Position numbers and translations under genes: made by a program. Below, one piece after another: positions 12,201-22,289 of a DNA stretch of 64,000 nucleotides; within the stretch, counting starts at the first letter, position 1; each line of letters starts with the position of its first letter. The notes under the pieces were generated by a model, which had not been told where the DNA came from, made no database searches, and saw only the letters and a program-made list of their open reading frames with translations. Where the stretch lies: contig CM066305.1 in the NCBI GenBank assembly GCA_033807695.1, positions 2,604,001 to 2,668,000 of the forward strand. The letters run 5' to 3'. Source of the stretch: Daedaleopsis sinensis. Its lineage: Eukaryota; Basidiomycota; Agaricomycetes; Polyporales; Polyporaceae.

Positions 12201-12230
12201 GACGGGCAGGTCGCGGTGTGGTGCAGCTAG
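9221..12230 (+). CDS. ERB1: ribosome biogenesis protein ERB1 (BOP1)
   Basis: A nucleolar protein of the PeBoW complex (with Nop7 and Ytm1), needed for 27S pre-rRNA processing and 60S assembly. The N-terminus is basic ([10 protein letters not shown]) followed by a very acidic stretch of about 80 residues. The BOP1NT domain then begins with [26 protein letters not shown] and continues through [17 protein letters not shown] and [11 protein letters not shown] to [36 protein letters not shown]40 propeller follows, visible as [80 protein letters not shown] and [16 protein letters not shown] at the stop. Introns are about 50-70 bases except the last, about 350 bases (11617-11965). The second half is very GC-rich. 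Confidence 0.95.
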
Positions 12231-13667
12231 AGCCTGGGTGAGTGTGTACGTAGATGTTGCTAGCTTGTACGTATACGTGCGCGTATTACATCCCGGGTGC
12301 GTTGACGTCGCGAGTGGACAGTCGACGTCGAGGGCGCGACAGTTGCAGGGTAACCGTATTGCGCTCCGGTCGGCGGAGCCTGAGGACAAGTATAGACTCG
12401 GATATTCCACGCAAATTTCGTGTCCTCCATCGTCCTCGGGCTCCTATAGCTAGCTATAGCTTCTTTGAGCTTCCCTTTGTGCGCCTGACGTCAAAGCGGG
12501 CACCCGGTGAGTCATCGCGCTGTAAACTCTAAAGCGGCGGAGGCGGCGGGCACGCTGGAATCAGAGCCGCTTCTGATGAGGAAGGGCGTGGTATATATTA
12601 GCCTGGACGCTTGCCGAGCTGTCAGTCGGCTGGCGTGCAGGGAGGCGGAGCGAGAGAGGCCGGACTTACTGGGTAATAGTAAGTACAAGTAATACTAGTA
12701 CTAACGGGGCCTCGCCTGGACCCTGGCAAGCAGGCTTCAGAAGCTGCGAGCAAGGTTCACGAGCGTACGTACGAGAAGGCTGCAGTCTGGGAGGAGGATC
12801 GACAGAAGGGCGCAGGTCGCCGGGACGCAGAGAGCGGTGGGAGCCCGCTGTTGCGACAGAGGCAGCGGGCTCTGCTGGGGGACACGGTGACGCTTACGTT
12901 GTGGCTGGCAGGCCGACGGGAGGTCGGAGGTGAAACGATCTGGCTGGCGCGGGTGTGGTCGGGGTAGACGCGTGTGTAGACGACGGAGGTAGCTAGACGG
13001 GGCAGCGTCGCCGCAGCAGCACGAGGCTCGAGGCGCGTGGGACGAGGCCGCGGACGTGGCACCAGTACTGGCACGTCCTCTCCTTCCTGTCCCCTTAGGC
13101 TCAGTAGCAGCTGCAGCGAAGGCGGGGATGGCGGAGGGAGCGAGGGCGGAACTGAGGAGGTTCTACGAGACCTGCCGGATATAGCAGGAGCTGCCAGATC
13201 TGGATGCGGGAGATAGAGTGTCGCCTGCCCGATCCAGGTCCCTCCCTAGTCCCTCTCGCCGATCACGGAGGCAACACAGCTCACGCTCATCCGCCGTGGC
13301 GACTGCGAGTGCGAGGGCCACGACGGCGACCTTGAACCTCACGTTGAAGCTGCAGCGACGGCGTGCGCGCCGCCGGAGAACAAGGAGCGGCACACGGCAG
13401 GGAGCGTCGGCGGCGGCACGCGAGAACGGCCGGGAATAGCGGTCGTCTGGTGAGAACAAGGGAGTGCCCGGCCTCGCTGCACGCATCCCCGCTCCGCGCT
13501 CGCAGGAACACGAAGCGCGACTGCTGTCATCGCCCTTCTAGCTCATCCAGACACGTGCCATAAGCGCATCTCTACTCTCCATAAAACAATGCTCCCCCCA
13601 GTCCCCTCTCCCTCCCGTCCTTCGCCTCCTCCCCCGCCCCTTCGCCTCCGCCCGCCTTGACGACGCC
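12231..13667. other. intergenic region, no gene seen
   Basis: This 1.4 kb lies between the end of ERB1 and the next plus-strand gene. It contains a perfect 16-base palindrome at 12444-12459 and A/T-poor sequence with many stops in all frames. From about 12960 to 13500 it is CpG-rich with short open frames on both strands that carry no recognisable motif. The last 100 bases before 13668 are C-rich (CCCTCTCCCTCC) and look like the leader of the following gene. Confidence 0.45.
12444..12459. repeat. perfect 16-bp palindrome
   Basis: CTATAGCTAGCTATAG reads the same on both strands. It lies about 210 bases past the ERB1 stop. It could be a binding site for a dimeric factor or a chance self-complementary sequence. 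Confidence 0.6.
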
Positions 13668-15680
13668 ATGGTAGACTGGTCTTCGCAGCGAGAGATTGCC
13701 AAGGAAGGAGGTGCGTGTCCATTCAGCTCTCTTCCCTCCCTTCGCCCCCGCCATGAACGCGATCGGCGCTGAAACACGTTCCCCGTCCTCCCCGCGTCCG
13801 CAGTGGCCTACTCCAATCTCATCTTCGCCTGCTTCGGGGTCTACATCTGGGAAGTCTTCCAGACCTCCGACTTTGAGCTCTCCATCCTCGATGGGCGCCG
13901 CAAGCTTCGTTGGCAATGGGTGCGTTCTCTCTGGCCTTGTTTGCGCTGACAGTGCTGACTGCTCGTATGCGCAGGGTGCGTCTCGCCCTGCTAACACCGT
14001 CGTCTGTCCGAGGCGTTCTGACCCCACACCTAGTGTTCTTCTTCCTGTGCCGCTATTGCTTGATATTCTCTCTCGCAGCGCTGTCAGTGTCTTTTTCTAC
14101 TCAAAACTCGTCAGCCCATTACTGAACGTTATACTCCGTAGAATGGCTTCCTTCACCATCAAGACGCAAGTCAGTCCTCTCGCCTCGCTTCCTTTCGCGC
14201 CCTATCTGACTGTCCTAGATTAACTGCCAAGCGCTCTACACGTTCATCTGCGTAAGTGCGGTCGTCGTCCGAACCTCGTCCGCCGTCGCTGACGATTTGT
14301 AACCAGTGGGCCGGCAACATGGCCATCATCTGCGCGTCGACGACCCTCATGTTCAGGACGTAAGCCGGTTTTTCATTAAACCATGATCCCGACGCGCTGA
14401 TCCGGTCCGCTTCGCCCACCGCCCGCTCCATCCCGATTCCCGACCCACGCGCGCGGTCGGCTCGGCTACAGCATCGCGATCTGGAACAACAAGCTGCCGG
14501 TCGTCATCCCCCTCGGCGTCCTCTGCCTCGCGCACTGGGCCATCCTCTACCGCGGCATGTTCATCATCACGGCCGACTACGACGCGACGAAGCAGGCCTG
14601 CGTCGTGGCGACGACGAACCACCTCTTCCTGAGCATGACGTACTGGGCGAGTGCGTACCCGTTCCTCCCGTGTTCCGGTCTCGCGCGGGGCGGCTGTGGG
14701 CGTGTTGCTGAGACGCGATGGCGCGATTTTGTCCTGCAGCGATGGCCTTCAACCTCGTCATCCTCGGCTTCCACGTCACCGGGCTCCTGCGCCGGGACTC
14801 GGGCGCGAGCGTGGGGCAGCTCCTCTTCCACGACGGGGTCATCCTCTACCTGATCGCGTTCTCGTCCAATGCGCTCCCTGCTGTGAGTGGATCCAGAGCT
14901 GGCGTTTCCAGGTTTTCGAGCTTAACCATCGTCCCGGTGTGTGCAGATCTTCAACGTGATCAACTTGAACGGTAAGATTAAATCGTGCGCTTATGCCATT
15001 CATGTTGACCGATGTATCTCGTTTGATAGCCGTCATGAACCTGTAAGTTGCCTCAAATGAGTGGTTCTCTTGAAAACGTGCTCACGTATGCGCCCCGCTA
15101 CATCCAGCATTGCCACAGTAAGCCACTGTCCTCTCTATCTCGCGAAATTAATTAATGACTCATCTCCGGCTTCCAGGTCCCCGCTGCTGTCCTGTCGTAC
15201 GTGCCACAACGCGCCTCACAGACCGTGTTTTAACCACCCCCCGCAGTGCGATCGCCGCCACGCGGACCGTGACGCACCTCCCGGACCCCGACGAGGACGA
15301 CGACGTGTACGTGCACAGCTCGAAGCAGCTCGCCGCGCCGCGCCTGCCCGCCGCCGCCGCGCTCCGCTTCCAGAGCAGCCGCTACCCGCCGCGCCCGGAG
15401 GTGCACGTCACGACGGACCACATCGTCATGGAGGACTAGTGGGTACCCTCTGCTCCCTCGCGTCGCTGTCCGGGCGCACTCTGACACGTTCTCCCCTCTC
15501 CCCTCTTCTTGTGTGTGCTGTTCCCGCGACCTCTGCACCACCCGTAACATGAACAGCCCGAGCCCATCCTCGGGGCAGGACAAGCGGCCCGAGTCGCCCG
15601 AGGACGACAAGTCCGTGCACGACAAGGGCGCATCCCTGACCGGCAGCGGCGACGACATCGGGGCGTACAGCGCTGTGTAG
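13668..15680 (+). CDS. multi-pass (about seven-helix) membrane protein of unknown function
   Basis: Spliced exons encode a predominantly hydrophobic protein. It starts MVDWSSQREIAKEG then VAYSNLIFACFGVYIWEVFQTSDFEL, followed by VFFFLCRYCLIFSLAAL, NCQALYTFIC, WAGNMAIICASTTLMFRT, GYSIAIWNNKLPVVIPLGVLCLAHWAILYRGMF, ACVVATTNHLFLSMTYW, MAFNLVILGFHVTGLL and LLFHDGVILYLIAFSSNALPA. This layout matches a family of putative membrane receptors common in Agaricomycetes. The cytoplasmic tail is Pro/Ala-rich and contains VHVTTDHIVMED. An apparent stop at 15437-15439 is the two bases TA followed by a GTGGGT donor. The intron ends at 15558 or close to it, and the final exon encodes an acidic Ser/Pro tail ending GAYSAV with TAG at 15678-15680. 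Some small central exons are approximate. Confidence 0.75.
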
Positions 15681-15849
15681 AGACCGGCCCGTTGAGATAC
15701 GCCCAAAATGCCAATGCCCTGCTCACGTGCACGCCCTGCGATGATGATGTGTCCCTCCCGAGTCCCTAGTCGAACTTCAACGTTGCTGTCCGTGGCCCGT
15801 GCTCTGCTTTGACCCTGACCCCGCCCTGACCCCCCACGATCCTGACCCT

Positions 15850-15915
15850 GACCCTGGTTGAATTTGATCCCGACCCTGGCTGAATTCGATCCCGACCCTG
15901 GCCGAATTCGATCGG
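15850..15915 (+). repeat. three tandem copies of a 22-base unit
   Basis: Three adjacent 22-base units begin at 15850, 15872 and 15894. They share GACCCTGG, then TGAATT or CGAATT, then GATC. Copies differ at one to four positions. They are preceded by shorter GACCCTGA-type repeats starting near 15807, so the array probably grew from a GACCCTG core. Confidence 0.85.
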
Positions 15916-16458
15916 CTCCCCGCGAACACGCATACACGAGGATTTCTGCGCCGTCGACGCCAGCGCGCCCAGCCCAGGGTCGCCGGCTGATGTCGACGAC
16001 GCTCGGATCCTCTGCGCGCGCGCGGGCACCGGTCCTCCATCCATCTCTCGCCCCATCTCTCTTCCGCATCTCAGCCCGAGCTCTCCCTTGCAATATCGCC
16101 CAGCCATCTTCTTGTGTACACGTATCGCCCAGAAGTAATCTCTCCGCCCCAGCCTCCGCCCCCCGCCCCGCCCGGAAGACCGCCGATGTACATACCATAC
16201 GCCCCCCCGTTATACCGCCGCCGCCGCTCTCCGTTCTCCGTTCTATCCGCAAACGGCTCCCTCGCTCTCGCGCTCGCCCCCGCCCCCTGTAATATGCCCG
16301 TCGCTAGGCTCTCCGCCGCGTCTCTAGTGCCCCTTCTCTTCCTCCTCCTCCTCTTACTCCTCCTCTCTCCTCTTCCTCCTCTTCCTCCCCCTCTTACTCC
16401 TCCTACTCCTACTCCTCCTCATACATCTACCGTACCGCACTACCCTACCGCCTAGTAG

Positions 16459-16482
16459 TCCTGCCGCTGCTGCTGCTGCTGC
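16459..16482 (+). repeat. CTG trinucleotide microsatellite
   Basis: A run of about seven to eight CTG units lies just after a long CCT/CTT-rich tract (16330-16430) and before a TACA/CA-rich tract (about 16538-16570). None of it is in a supported gene. Confidence 0.75.
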
Positions 16483-17588
16483 TGCTGCTTCTTGGAGACG
16501 CCGACGTTGACCCGTCGCCCCCGCTCGTTTCCACCCGTACATACATACATACACATACACACACACATGCATACGTAGACACTTGCAATCGATGCAGCCG
16601 CCGTCGTTCCGTGTCGTGCTTGGGGGGCGCCTGATGATGTTTTTTGCAAGGATTTTGTGGACTTTTAAGTAATGTTTTGAACTGTCCGCGCATGATATGT
16701 TGTTGATCACGGTGGTTCCGACGTGCCAACGTCTACCGACGATTCTTAGCTACTGATACAGCCTGAGATACGTATACATGCTGTGGTACAACCACAGACT
16801 CAGAACCGGATGATAACTCGCATCCCCTACGCGGACGGTGCTTCTTGGCCAGATTACATAAGAGTATGAAGCTCCGAGCATGTCAGACGTCAAAATCCGA
16901 AGGGCACCGGTAGACGTGGTACTTAGTACTTGGTGGTAGCTTGTCCCTTTCTCTCAGCACCATTAATATTGCACTCGCCTCTTTTCTCCATTCCAACAGC
17001 TCGTCTCTCTCCACCCCGGGCCTCTGTGCTCGCCGCTCCGTGGACGGCGTGGTCCCGCCGGAACCGGGTACCACCCCGCAGAGTGGTCTGCACTGCACTT
17101 GCCACCAGAAGTGCAACCTGAGTGCAACGGCCGCGCCGAGGGCGACAAACAAACGCAAGTGGGGTCGGCACCGCAACTGTCGCATCAGCCTGAGGCCTGA
17201 GGGACGGGACTTTCACTGTTCAGGTCGCAGCCGCAGCCGCAGCCGCTGCGGTTGCCTTTCAAGTTCCTGGATGCAGACGCTCGAGCCCCGACTCGGAGTC
17301 TAGTTCAAGTTGGAGGAGCACTCAGCAGCAGGCGTAGAGTCGCATGCCGGACGCCCCCGCATGCGCGCGTGGCCGCCTGGGGCGATACCTATACCTACCG
17401 GGCGAGGCGGGTTCATGCGTGCGCAAGCGGAGGAAAGCAGCCGAGAGCCCGGAGGACGAGGACGATGTCTCGAGGACGGCGGGAGGGGGCATGCTAGGGG
17501 ACGAACAGCCGGAGGGGACGTCGACGTCGACGTCTCGCACAGCACGGTAAGCCCACACTGGCCCTGGCCCTGGCCCGTGGCATGTCGC

Positions 17589-18126
17589 ATGTCCAGATCC
17601 GCGCTCCGGGGAATGGCTCAGCGCTCAGCGCTCATCCGCTATTTCGTCAGAGATCTCTTCGCATACGTCCACATCACGCTGGAGAAGAACACTGCGCTGC
17701 GTAACGCGCTCAACCACATCTTCGACACCCTCCCGTCCGAGGAGTCACAGGTGCGTATTGTGTTGTGTGCTCGCGCTGCCCTGCAACTCATGAGAGTCGT
17801 TCTTTCATTTCCGTCCGAGCACTACCACTGGCATGCAATGTAAGTACCCTTGCTCATCATGACCACGAACACGAACACTGAACGGACTGGTGTCTGTCCC
17901 AGGGCGAACTACGCGTCGTGCCGCGACACTGCGGAGCCTCTCGGCAGCATCGTGCACACGTTCAGGGAACTAGGCGAAGGCGACCGAAGGGTATCGTCTG
18001 TCTCTTGGTGACCCCTGCGTGATCCATTGTGCCGATGCGTCGTTCTACTAGGCATACATAGTCCCGGAAACACCAGGAGAGGGTAAGGCGAAGAGCAAGG
18101 CGAAGGGGAAAGCGAAAGCACCATGA
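17589..18126 (+). CDS. small protein of unknown function with a Lys/Ala-rich tail
   Basis: I do not recognise this gene. The first exon encodes an amphipathic stretch (ALIRYFVRDLFAYVHITLEKN, then NALNHIFDTLPSEESQ). A GT-AG intron (about 17750-17817) joins it to HYHWHAMANYASCRDTAEPLGSIVHTFRELGEGDRR. A final exon adds AYIVPETPGEGKAKSKAKGKAKAP before TGA at 18124-18126. Each splice keeps the frame and each donor and acceptor is near consensus, which is the main support. The frame is also open upstream to 17310, so the true start could be earlier. The basic KAKSKAKGKAKAP tail could be a nuclear or nucleic-acid-binding element. The gene converges on the DUF6533 gene. Confidence 0.5.
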
Positions 18127-18415
18127 GTATGGCCCCACATGCGGGGAACGGCCCCAGCGCTCCGATGGCTCGACCAGCACGCGATGTGAGCGGAAGAGAA
18201 GGTGGGCGCAACGAGCGCCATGTGGGTGAGGGGGAAGCCGGGCGCGGGGGCGCGTCCGTGTGCGGGCGAATCGACGAGCGGACGCAGCAAAGTTGTACTG
18301 TCCATCAACGCCTGCATTCATATGCCAACATCAGCCACTTTCTTTACGCCGATCTCAGCCAGACGCACCGGCCGTGTGGTTGACGCAAGGTATGGCCCAC
18401 GCCTACGGTAGCAGG

Positions 18416-20178
18416 CTATGGCCGTTCGTTTGGCGCGGGATGGCGAAACTTGCCTGATGTCGAGTCGCCCCCGCCCGAGGCCGAATCCGAGTCCACACTG
18501 GCACTGACGCCGGCGCACGCGAAGCTGAGTGGTCGCTGCGAGCCCATCGAGAAGCCGTGCAGCGGGTCATCGCCCCGGTCCCCGTCCTGGGCGTCGAGCA
18601 TCTTGACGGAGCCGGCGTTCGCGGCGTGGAGGTCGAGGATGAACGTGTAGGTGAGCACGGCGGTCAGGCTGCGGTGGGGGTCCAAGGAAGATGCGACCGC
18701 GTGAGGGCGTGGACGGGTGCGCGAGGGATGGACGTACGGGTCGGTGAATGTGGTGACGTTGCTGGGGCCGAAGCTCCCGCTGGTGAACATCTGCCGCGGA
18801 ATAAACGAGTCAGGCCTCCGGCCTCAGGACGAGTACTGCGTGGCAGGACCAAACACACCGAGGTGGGGGTGAAGGCGAGGTGGAGGATGTTTAGGACTGT
18901 CAGTAATCTGCCGCAGGGTCAGGTCAGAGCGGCGCAACGACTAGGAGGGGAGTGCTTCGTCTCACATGAAGTAATCCCTGTGTATCGCGTAGGGTCATGT
19001 CATCAAAGCTGTATCATTGCGAAAGACTCAAAAGAATGAGACTGCTACGGACCATTCCACAACAAGACACTCGAGAAGGTCGTGCGCCTCCGCTGTCCGA
19101 GGTGTAGCAAAGCAGCGTCCCCGCCGAGAGTGTGCCATGTGATGAGCGCGAGGAGAGCGTCGGCGATAATGACGGGTGTCCTTGAGGTGACCGCGACTAT
19201 GGAACGCGTTAACGAACGGTTCAGGGCGATGCGCAGTGCACGGGAAGCGGCGTACATCTGAGCGAAAGTCATGTTAGAGAAAATGAATTTGGTCCAAAGC
19301 TGAGAGCGAACGTGCATGATATGTTCTCGTCGGGTGGTGGAGCTCACGAATCTGCACTTGAGCAGGCCGAAGTCGTCGACAGCCGGCTTGTTGCTGGTAG
19401 CGTAAACGACCTGCACGGATGATGCACCTGCCCGGTCAACCTCTACGGGCGATGGGCGAGGTGAGATCAGCACGCACCGTGTTCACAAAGAATGGAGCAA
19501 GGGCGAGGATGAGGATCAGTCCTGAGACTACTCGGCTCTTGCACAGCGCGTATGCTCTCATTGCCGAGAATACTATTGCAGTGTTTTCAGGACGTGCCGT
19601 GCATTAGGAAGGACGAGATAGTGGCATGGCTCACCGGAGACAGGGATGTCTACTAGATTTCTAGCAAGGCTCTCCGCGTTGATGAAGACCGCACAGCTGG
19701 GTTATAGCCGATGTCAGGAGCGCCGATTTCCACGGCAAGATAGGGACAGGTAGCAGACCTCTAATGATATGTGTTAGCAAGCCATATGTAGCGGTGTATA
19801 TAATAATTCATAACCTGCCTTAAACGACGACGATGCAGTCTGCAGAAACACAGCAAGACCATATAATAGCGAAAGGTACCTGATCGAGAGGAACACCATC
19901 GAGACGACCGATGGTCGACGCCCCCAGAAAAACCTGACTTCGCGGTCAAAAGTGATCGCAGAGTCATAGGTAAAGAACGCTGTGACAATAAAGAGCGGTT
20001 GAACCCTTTTAATCACGGTGAAGTCCAGAACAACTCACCAATAGCAGCGAAGCCAACAAAAGTTTCTGTTAGACTGGGAGGCGTGAGCCGCAGCACTATA
20101 AATACCGGCCATTCAGCTGGCTTACGCGGCATCGTACGCGCTGACCAAGGCAGCAAGAAACTCCTCGTCAGAGGACAT
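18416..20178 (-). CDS. DUF6533 family membrane protein
   Basis: Agaricomycete genomes carry many genes of this multi-pass family, and their function is unknown. The start at 20178 gives MSSDEEFLAALVSAYDAA, spliced to LTETFVGFAAI and then AFFTYDSAITFDREVRFFWGRRPSVVSMVFLSIRY, which is the DUF6533 signature (helix, D.ITF..E....W). Later exons give RSLTRSIVAVTSRTPVIIADALLALITWHTL, the family's penultimate helix with the SR.P.IIAD motif, and FSSVLLWNG. The last exon encodes a cytoplasmic tail beginning SNVTTFTDPYVH and SLTAVLTYTFILDLHAAN, then a Ser/Asp-rich end. Central exons between 18800 and 19750 are only partly resolved, and I cannot exclude a lesion there. The stop is at 18416-18418. Confidence 0.75.
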
Positions 20179-20973
20179 GGTGAATGGGTATGTGAAGGGT
20201 CGAAGACCAGGAGTAAACGAAAGCACACGATGCTCATATAGCACATTGTAATCACTGACCGCAGCCGCGACGGCGCATTCAGTGCCATAATGACGCATAG
20301 TACATACCTAGGCATACCCGAGAGTAGACCAAGGATTGGATCAGGCTGGGGCCCGAGTCGGCTACGCTTCTGGGAGAAGTTGAGAACCACCGACGCAAAT
20401 CCGACGATCGTCTTCGCGACCGCAAGGAGAGTGCACTGTAGTGATGTCTGCCTGGGAGATTTCGCCGTGTAATTCAATTACATGAGGGACCGCACTGGGA
20501 AATATTCAAGATCATCGTCAGTCCATATCAGCTTCAAAATCACCAACAGCTTCGAATGTTGGCACAGGCACGCAATTGCAAGCCCGCCATAGGGTATCGC
20601 GACACCGCCTGCATGCACTGATGAGGACTTGCGCGATTCAATGTCCAGACGTCAATGAGTAGCTGGATCCTTGCTTGGCACTAGTCCCTGCTTCATTCAT
20701 TCACGATTGAGCATAGAATCGACAATCTCACCCGTTGCATCTTGATTAACAGTGCCAGAAACTCGCAGGAACACACACACCTCTTCGGCGCACATATCAC
20801 ATGTTTTTCGGGCATACGCGATAACAAATATCAGACATATTTGGACGTGGATGTGCGCATACAAAACCGATATGAAAGCCTAAAGTAGCTGCGAGAGACT
20901 ATGTAAAGCCGTGATAAGTTTAAACTCGAGGGAAATCGCAATCAAACGAACGGACCAATGCCTCCTATCCTGA
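20179..20973. other. intergenic region, no gene seen
   Basis: This 0.8 kb separates the DUF6533 start from the end of the DUF2423 gene, both on the minus strand. It is less GC-rich than the coding regions and has short open frames without motifs. The first part presumably holds the DUF6533 promoter. Confidence 0.45.
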
Positions 20974-21871
20974 TCATCGCCTCCGGTGAGACCGTCCAGA
21001 CTTGCGGCGTGCCGCGACACCACCCTGGCGGTTCATACCCTTCGATTTCGGACGTGCGGACATTCCCTTTGAGAGGCGCCATTGTTCGCGCCGGGAGTCG
21101 CGAGGGCCGTGCGTAGAGACTCGTTTCGAGGTCGAGGCGGAAGATGAATCTGCGCCGTCGAGATCCATTCCGTCTGTGAAGAGGAGTGCATAGATAGCAT
21201 ATTGCGGAAGGGGAGGAAGTTGTTGAGGCAATCCATAAATGATAAAGAGAGTCGCGGTGAGAAAGTGGATAGCATGATATGAGTGGTAAGTGCGAACCTG
21301 GTCTGTCTGCGACATCTGCGGATGCATCTACACAACAGACATGCGTCAACCATCATCGGACCCCGAACTATCAAGCCTGGAAGAGATGGTCGAATCCGTT
21401 TGCGCTAATCGTCTTCACATTCGAAACAGGTGTTCCGAACAGTCGTTTGAGGGAGTTCCTTTGTCCACCGTCTCTGCTCGCACCTCGGCGATCGCTCAGA
21501 GAACGGTTGCTCCTCCTGGACTCTGCTCCCAATGCAGCGAGCTCCGCAAAATCGCCGAGACGCTCTGGCGTAACCTCGTCCGGATCGACCAAGCCCAGGA
21601 CCGTGAGCCAGAGGGACTCAGGCCGGGAAGGGCTAGAGGCAGGACTGAGCGAAAACGGGAACGAACCTGCGCCCTCGACTTCGTTTTGCTCGCCCTCCAT
21701 CTCCATCTTATTGCCCGCCTCTTCATCTGCTTCCTCCTCTGTGTTGGTGATTTTCCGCAGCTTGAGGTTGAGGCGTTGGAGGCGCGCGGCCTCGGTGACG
21801 GCGTATACACCCTCCTGACGCTTCTTTGCGCGGAAACTGCGCTTGACTTTTGAACGGGTTGACTTGGCCAT
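20974..21871 (-). CDS. DUF2423 (LLP-homologue) small basic nucleolar protein
   Basis: The start MAKSTRSKVKRSFRAKKRQEGVYAVTEAARLQRLNLKL is the DUF2423 signature shared with human LLPH and yeast YBL028C, basic proteins linked to the nucleolus and 60S biogenesis. The middle is acidic (NTEEEADEEAGN) and Ser/Pro-rich. The C-terminus is on a second exon: DGMDLDGADSSSAS followed by KRVSTHGPRDSRREQWRLSKG and a basic end RRKSGRSHRRR, again typical of fungal members. The best junction is a donor GAG|GTGCGA near 21480 and an acceptor TTCACAG near 21173, giving a long intron of about 310 bases. If the first exon were read through it would stop soon after in a short unrelated tail. Confidence 0.82.
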
Positions 21872-22289
21872 GAGGGATGGTGTGGGTGCGTGCTGCTTTG
21901 GATTGTGTGTGAGATGAGTGAGTGTCTGGGATGGCGTGTGGTAGTGGTATGAGACGAGAGAAAGAGAAGGGAGTCGATGTGGGGAGCTCAGCTTACGGTG
22001 AAAAGTGTGAAGATCCACGTGCCCGCAGGATCGGGCGGAACCGAGTCAGATCGAATCGGGCACTGCTGCTTGACCGTAATGACTCTGCTTGACTGTGACT
22101 ATGCTGATGTATGCTGATGTATGTACTGTGCACTACCAAGCTTATATCTTATATATTTAGCTGACCAGGCTTGACATACACACTGATACTGTAGTCGACT
22201 GCGAAGGGCCCGAGCATAATGCAGCTCCAGGGACATTTCTCAGCTCCTCTGGGAGGTTTCCGTACTATTCAAGTCACACTCAACCATCG
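21872..22289. other. divergent promoter region between DUF2423 and sirtuin genes
   Basis: About 0.4 kb lies between two divergent starts. It includes repeated TGCTGATGTATG (near 22103-22122) and an A/T-rich segment CTTATATCTTATATATTTAG at about 22140-22160, roughly 130 bases before the sirtuin start, which may act as its TATA region. No coding sequence is seen. Confidence 0.45.

Larger units (their letters stand above)
15681..17588. other. repeat-bearing intergenic region, no gene seen
   Basis: This 1.9 kb contains degenerate CCCTGA-type runs and a 22-base tandem array at 15807-15915, a CT/CCT-rich stretch at 16330-16430, a CTG run near 16459-16482 and a TACA/CA-rich stretch at 16538-16570. 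Open frames on either strand are dominated by these repeats. No RNA gene was recognised. Confidence 0.55.

Noticed and set aside
12560..12670. C/D-box snoRNA candidate (TGATGA near 12573)
   Set aside because: No D box (CTGA) or terminal stem at a suitable distance.
15807..15860. Interstitial telomere
   Set aside because: The unit reads TCAGGG-like rather than TTAGGG and is too short and degenerate to claim a telomere relic.
15230..16252. Minus-strand frame of 340 codons
   Set aside because: It overlaps the last exons of the membrane protein and then runs through the tandem repeat array, so it is low-complexity.
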